NCBI GenBank assembly: GCA_947498985.1 | Contig: CANMMF010000001.1 | Location: forward strand, 1-64,000 | Origin: an uncultured Paracoccaceae bacterium | GTDB lineage: Bacteria; Pseudomonadota; Alphaproteobacteria; Rhodobacterales; Rhodobacteraceae | Direction: 5' to 3' | Length of the DNA stretch: 64,000 nucleotides | In this document: in pieces, positions 60,312-64,000 of the stretch | Position numbering within the stretch: the stretch's first letter is position 1 | How the letters are laid out: each line of letters opens with the position of its first letter | Notes under the pieces: model-generated | Databases searched by the model: none | What the model was told of the DNA's origin: nothing | What the model saw: the letters and a program-made list of their open reading frames with translations, nothing else | Translations under genes and position numbers: made by a program

Positions 60312-61142
60312 ATGTTTCAGACCTCCGCCCCCAGATCGCGGCTGACTTCGGCTGTCTATATTGCCGAGCTGATCTACCACAACGCGGTCAGGTCGGTCCG
60401 CAAGACCCATGGCAACGCCTTCATGGCGATCTTCATGAACATGCTGCAGACGGTCATCTTCGTGCTGGCCTTCTATTTCATGTTCATGATCCTCGGCCTG
60501 CGCGGCACCGCGGTGCGCGGCGATTTCATGATCTACATCATGACCGGCATTTTCCTCTACATGACCCATACCAAGACGCTGTCGGCCGTGATGGGCTCCG
60601 AAGGGCCCGCCAGCCCGATGATGCAGCACGCGCCGATGAACACGATGATCGCGATCCTGTCGGCGATGCTGGGCACGCTCTACATCCAGATCCTGTCGCT
60701 GGTGGCGATCCTGTTTGTCTATGACGTGGCCTTCAATCCCTTCGTCATGCAGGAGATCAACGACCCCATCGGCTGCATGGCGATGATCCTTCTGTCGTGG
60801 TTTTCCGGCGCGGCCATCGGCATGCTGTTCCTGGCGCTGAAGCCGTGGTTTCCGACGCCGGTCCAGATCATCTCGACGGTCTATCAGCGGGCCAACATGA
60901 TCGCGTCGGGCAAGATGTTCGTCGCCAACACCATGCCCGGATACATGCTGGTGATGTTCGACTGGAACCCGCTCTTTCACACCATCGACCAGTCCCGCGG
61001 CTATGCCTTCGTGAACTACAACCCCCGCAACTCGGAATGGGATTACGCGCTCTACCTCTCGATTGTGCTGATCATGATCGGCCTTATGGGGGAGTTCTAT
61101 ACCCGCAAACACGCCTCTGCCTCCTGGGCCGCGCGACGCTGA
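60312..61142 (+). CDS. ABC-2 type polysaccharide export permease (KpsM/Wzm-like)
   Basis: Six predicted TM segments; IYIMTGIFLYMTHTKTLSAVMGSEGPASPMMQHAPMNTMI...GAAIGMLFLALKPWFPTPVQI...MIASGKMFVANTMPGYMLVMFDWNPLFHTIDQSRGYAFVNY. Confidence 0.85.
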   Translation: MFQTSAPRSRLTSAVYIAELIYHNAVRSVRKTHGNAFMAIFMNMLQTVIFVLAFYFMFMILGLRGTAVRGDFMIYIMTGIFLYMTHTKTLSAVMGSEGPASPMMQHAPMNTMIAILSAMLGTLYIQILSLVAILFVYDVAFNPFVMQEINDPIGCMAMILLSWFSGAAIGMLFLALKPWFPTPVQIISTVYQRANMIASGKMFVANTMPGYMLVMFDWNPLFHTIDQSRGYAFVNYNPRNSEWDYALYLSIVLIMIGLMGEFYTRKHASASWAARR

Positions 61143-61265
61143 CGTGCGGCGCGGGCCGCCGGTGGCAGTTGCATGCGGGGCGACGCCCCCCCTATGCGTA
61201 TGGTTTCACATCACGCCGCCGTCGCGTTAGACTGGCCGCAATGAAATCGCCCCGGAGCGTCCGTG

Positions 61266-61775
61266 ATGTTGCCATCAGCCACCCGCATTCTCTGTCTGCT
61301 CACGCTTCTCGGCGCGACAACCGCACCCGTCCCGTCGCACGCGCTGTCCTGCCTGCCCGCAGACCCCATAGCCGATTTCCTGCAGGCCAACGCCTCCGAC
61401 GAGATCTGGATTGTCGTCGACGGCACGCTGCGTTTCGACGAACGCAAGCTGCCGCCGCGCGACGCGCTCGACAACAATGCGCCGCCGCAAACCGATATCG
61501 ACGCGCGGCTGACCGGCACATCGCTGGGTACGGACGGGTTCGCGCGCCCGTTTGACCGTGCCATCACCCTGCAGGCGCTCTGCTATGGCCCGTGGTGCGC
61601 CGGGGCCACCGACGGCGCGCGCTATCTGGCGTTTCTCAAACGTGAGGGTGACGGCTACGTGATGCCCGTGAACCCCTGCGGCAGCATGGTCTACCAGAAC
61701 GCCACCGCAGAGATGCGCGACGCGCTCACCACCTGCTTCCGGGGCGGCACCTGCACACCGGCAGAGATGAACTGA
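61266..61775 (+). CDS. Secreted hypothetical protein
   Basis: Signal peptide MLPSATRILCLLTLLGATTAPVPSHA; several Cys residues; no family recognised. Confidence 0.65.
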   Translation: MLPSATRILCLLTLLGATTAPVPSHALSCLPADPIADFLQANASDEIWIVVDGTLRFDERKLPPRDALDNNAPPQTDIDARLTGTSLGTDGFARPFDRAITLQALCYGPWCAGATDGARYLAFLKREGDGYVMPVNPCGSMVYQNATAEMRDALTTCFRGGTCTPAEMN

Positions 61776-61796
61776 CCCACCGGCATCGACACGAGG

Positions 61797-64000
61797 TCAA
61801 GACCGCCGCTTGCGCGCCACCTTGCGCTTGACCTTGGCGGCTTTCTTCGCGGCCTTGGCCGGTTTGCGTTTTGGCGCCGCGCCGCGTTTGCCGCGCCCGC
61901 GCCCGGTCCCGCCACGCCGCGACGGCGCGCTTTCATAGCGCTCCTCCTCGATCTCCAGCATCTCGAAGGCGATACCGCCGGTCACTGGCGCGGCTTCGAT
62001 CAGCTTCACCCGCGCGCGCATCCCGATGGCGATCACCCGGCCGGTATCGGCCCCCATCAGCGTGCCCTGCTCGCGGTCGAAATGGAAATATTCGCGCCCC
62101 AGCGTCGAGATCGGCACAAGCCCGTCCGCCCCGGTCTCATCGAGCTTCACAAAGACGCCGAACTTGGCGATCCCGCTGATCCGCCCAGTGAACTCCGCCC
62201 CGATCCGGTCGCTCAGAAACGCCGCAAGATAGCGGTCCGTGGTGTCGCGCTCGGCCATCATCGAGCGCCGCTCGGTGTCGGAGATATGCTGCGCCGTCTG
62301 CTCGAGTCGCTCGATATCCTCCACGCTCAGCCCGTCATCGCCCCAGCCATGCGCCGAGATCAGCGCACGATGCACGATGAGGTCCGAATAGCGCCGGATC
62401 GGCGAGGTGAAATGCGCGTAGTTTTGCAGCGCCAGCCCGAAATGGCCGAAATTCTTCGGACTGTAATAGGCCTGCGTCATCGAGCGCAGCGTGGCGAAAT
62501 TGATCAGCTCCGCCTCTTCGGTGCCCGCCGCATCATGCAAGAGCCGGTTGAGATGCGACGTCTTCAGCACCTGCCCCTTGGCCAGCACCAGACCGGAGGC
62601 CTGCGCGGTGTCCCGCAGGCTTTCCAGCTTGTCCTCGGGCGGCTCCTCATGCACGCGGAACAGCAGCGGCGTGTCGCGCGCGATCAGCGTCTCGGCGGCG
62701 GCGACATTGGCCAGCACCATACATTCCTCGATCAGCTTATGCGCTTCCAGCCGCTCGGCGAAATCCACCGAGCGCACCGTGCCATCGTCATCCAGCACCA
62801 CCTTGCGCTCCGGCAGGTCCAGATCCAGCGGCTGACGGCGATTGCGCGCCGCGCGCAGCGCCTCGTAGGCCGCAAAAAGCGGGCGCAGCACCGGCTCCAG
62901 CAGCGGGCCGGTGGCCTCGTTGGGATCGCCGTCGATGGCGGTCTGCACCTCCTGGTAGCTCAGCGACGCGGGCGAGCGCATCAGCCCGCGAAGAAACCCG
63001 TGAGACCGTTTCTCGCCATCCGCACCCAGCACCATGCGCACCGCAAGACAGGCCCGCGGCACCCCTTCGTGCAGCGAACACAGATCACCCGACAACCGGT
63101 CCGGCAGCATCGGCACAACGCGGTCGGGAAAATAGCTCGAATTGCCGCGTTTTTTCGCCTCACGGTCCAGTTTCGTGCACGGCCGCACGTAATGGGCGAC
63201 ATCGGCAATCGCGACCCAGAGGATATGCCCGCCGGGGTTCTTCGGATCGTCATCTGCCTCGGCAAACACCGCGTCGTCGTGATCGCGCGCGTCGGAGGGA
63301 TCGATGGTGATCAGCGGCATCTGGCGCAGATCGGTCCTCCCCTTGAGGCCCGCAGGCTTCATCGCGTCGGCCTCGGCCAGCACTTCGGGCGGGAAATCGT
63401 CGGGAATGCCGTGCTGGTGGATGGCGATCAGCGACACCGCGCGCGGCGCGCTCGGATCGCCCAGCCGCAGCACGATGCGGGCGCGCGGCAGGCCCATGCG
63501 GCCCGCGGGCCCGGCCTGTTCGGCCTCGACCAGCTCCCCCTCCTGCGCGCCGCCGGTGGCGTCGGCGGCCACCTGCCATTCGCGGTCGGCACCCTTGTCG
63601 ATGGGCAGAATGCGTCCGCCCTCGGCACTCTTGCGGAAAATGCCCACCACCTTGCGCGGGCTCTGCCCGATGCGGCGGATGAGCCGCGCCTCGTAATTGT
63701 GATCCTCCTCATGCACGACCTGCAGCCGCGCGAGGATCCGGTCCCCTTCGCCCAGCGCCGGGTCGGAGGCGCGCGGCACCACCAGCACGACGGGCTCCAC
63801 CCCCTCACCATGCCATTCCAGCGGCTGGGCAAAGAGATCGCCGTTGGCGTCAGGCTCTTTCACCTGCAACACGCTCACCGGCGGCAGCCGGTCGGGATCG
63901 CGATAGGTCTTCTTGCGCTTTTCCAGATGGCCCTCATCCGCCAGCTCGCGCAGAAGGCGTTTGAGGTCGATCCGCGCGGCCCCCTTGATGCCGAAGGCCT
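61797..64000 (-). CDS. rnr: Ribonuclease R, partial (N-terminus outside window)
   Basis: LITIDPSDARDHDDAVFAEADDD, FTSPIRRYSDLIVHRAL, S1 domain, basic C-terminal tail KRKPAKAAKKAAKVKRKVARKRRS; reading frame continues past 63878 to the window edge. Confidence 0.96.
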   Translation of the reverse strand, partial: AFGIKGAARIDLKRLLRELADEGHLEKRKKTYRDPDRLPPVSVLQVKEPDANGDLFAQPLEWHGEGVEPVVLVVPRASDPALGEGDRILARLQVVHEEDHNYEARLIRRIGQSPRKVVGIFRKSAEGGRILPIDKGADREWQVAADATGGAQEGELVEAEQAGPAGRMGLPRARIVLRLGDPSAPRAVSLIAIHQHGIPDDFPPEVLAEADAMKPAGLKGRTDLRQMPLITIDPSDARDHDDAVFAEADDDPKNPGGHILWVAIADVAHYVRPCTKLDREAKKRGNSSYFPDRVVPMLPDRLSGDLCSLHEGVPRACLAVRMVLGADGEKRSHGFLRGLMRSPASLSYQEVQTAIDGDPNEATGPLLEPVLRPLFAAYEALRAARNRRQPLDLDLPERKVVLDDDGTVRSVDFAERLEAHKLIEECMVLANVAAAETLIARDTPLLFRVHEEPPEDKLESLRDTAQASGLVLAKGQVLKTSHLNRLLHDAAGTEEAELINFATLRSMTQAYYSPKNFGHFGLALQNYAHFTSPIRRYSDLIVHRALISAHGWGDDGLSVEDIERLEQTAQHISDTERRSMMAERDTTDRYLAAFLSDRIGAEFTGRISGIAKFGVFVKLDETGADGLVPISTLGREYFHFDREQGTLMGADTGRVIAIGMRARVKLIEAAPVTGGIAFEMLEIEEERYESAPSRRGGTGRGRGKRGAAPKRKPAKAAKKAAKVKRKVARKRRS

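Noticed and set aside
61175-61195. GCGGGGCGACGCCCCCCC as a third copy of the GC-rich interspersed repeat
   Set aside because: Only the first hairpin half is present; the CCCCCCG-TATTT-GAAGAA tail is absent.

Overview
This 64 kb, GC-rich window looks like ordinary chromosomal DNA of a Rhodobacteraceae (Roseobacter-group) alphaproteobacterium. It has dense short operons, one tRNA-Lys(TTT), and no rRNA, CRISPR array, IS element or prophage that I could recognise. It opens inside tuf (EF-Tu) and closes inside rnr (RNase R). Main blocks: a polyol (sorbitol/mannitol) ABC transporter and dehydrogenase operon with a LacI-type regulator (4.4-12.0 kb); an isolated bchE-bchJ bacteriochlorophyll pair (12.3-14.5 kb); housekeeping genes (ppk2, dapF, mtaB, pcs, lgt, pgeF, trxB, purEK, nth, rnd, lptCAB, hpf, ptsN); two cytochrome P450s; and a polysaccharide locus with sulfotransferase, glycosyltransferases, galE, galU, cysQ and an ABC exporter permease (50.7-61.1 kb). 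Strongest leads: (1) an in-frame fusion of an EPS-associated MarR-type winged helix to ATP sulfurylase/APS kinase, preceded by a perfect 20-bp palindrome, which may connect to the sulfotransferase/cysQ polysaccharide genes as a sulfated-EPS system; (2) two PpsR/CrtJ palindromes overlapping an FNR-like box just upstream of bchE; (3) a sigma32-like promoter and a ROSE-like RNA thermometer hairpin upstream of hsp20; (4) an S8 protease homologue that has lost two catalytic residues; (5) a DapF whose second catalytic Cys is Ser; (6) several operator-like palindromes and a GC-rich interspersed repeat. All assignments come from reading the sequence and from family memory. No database search was run.
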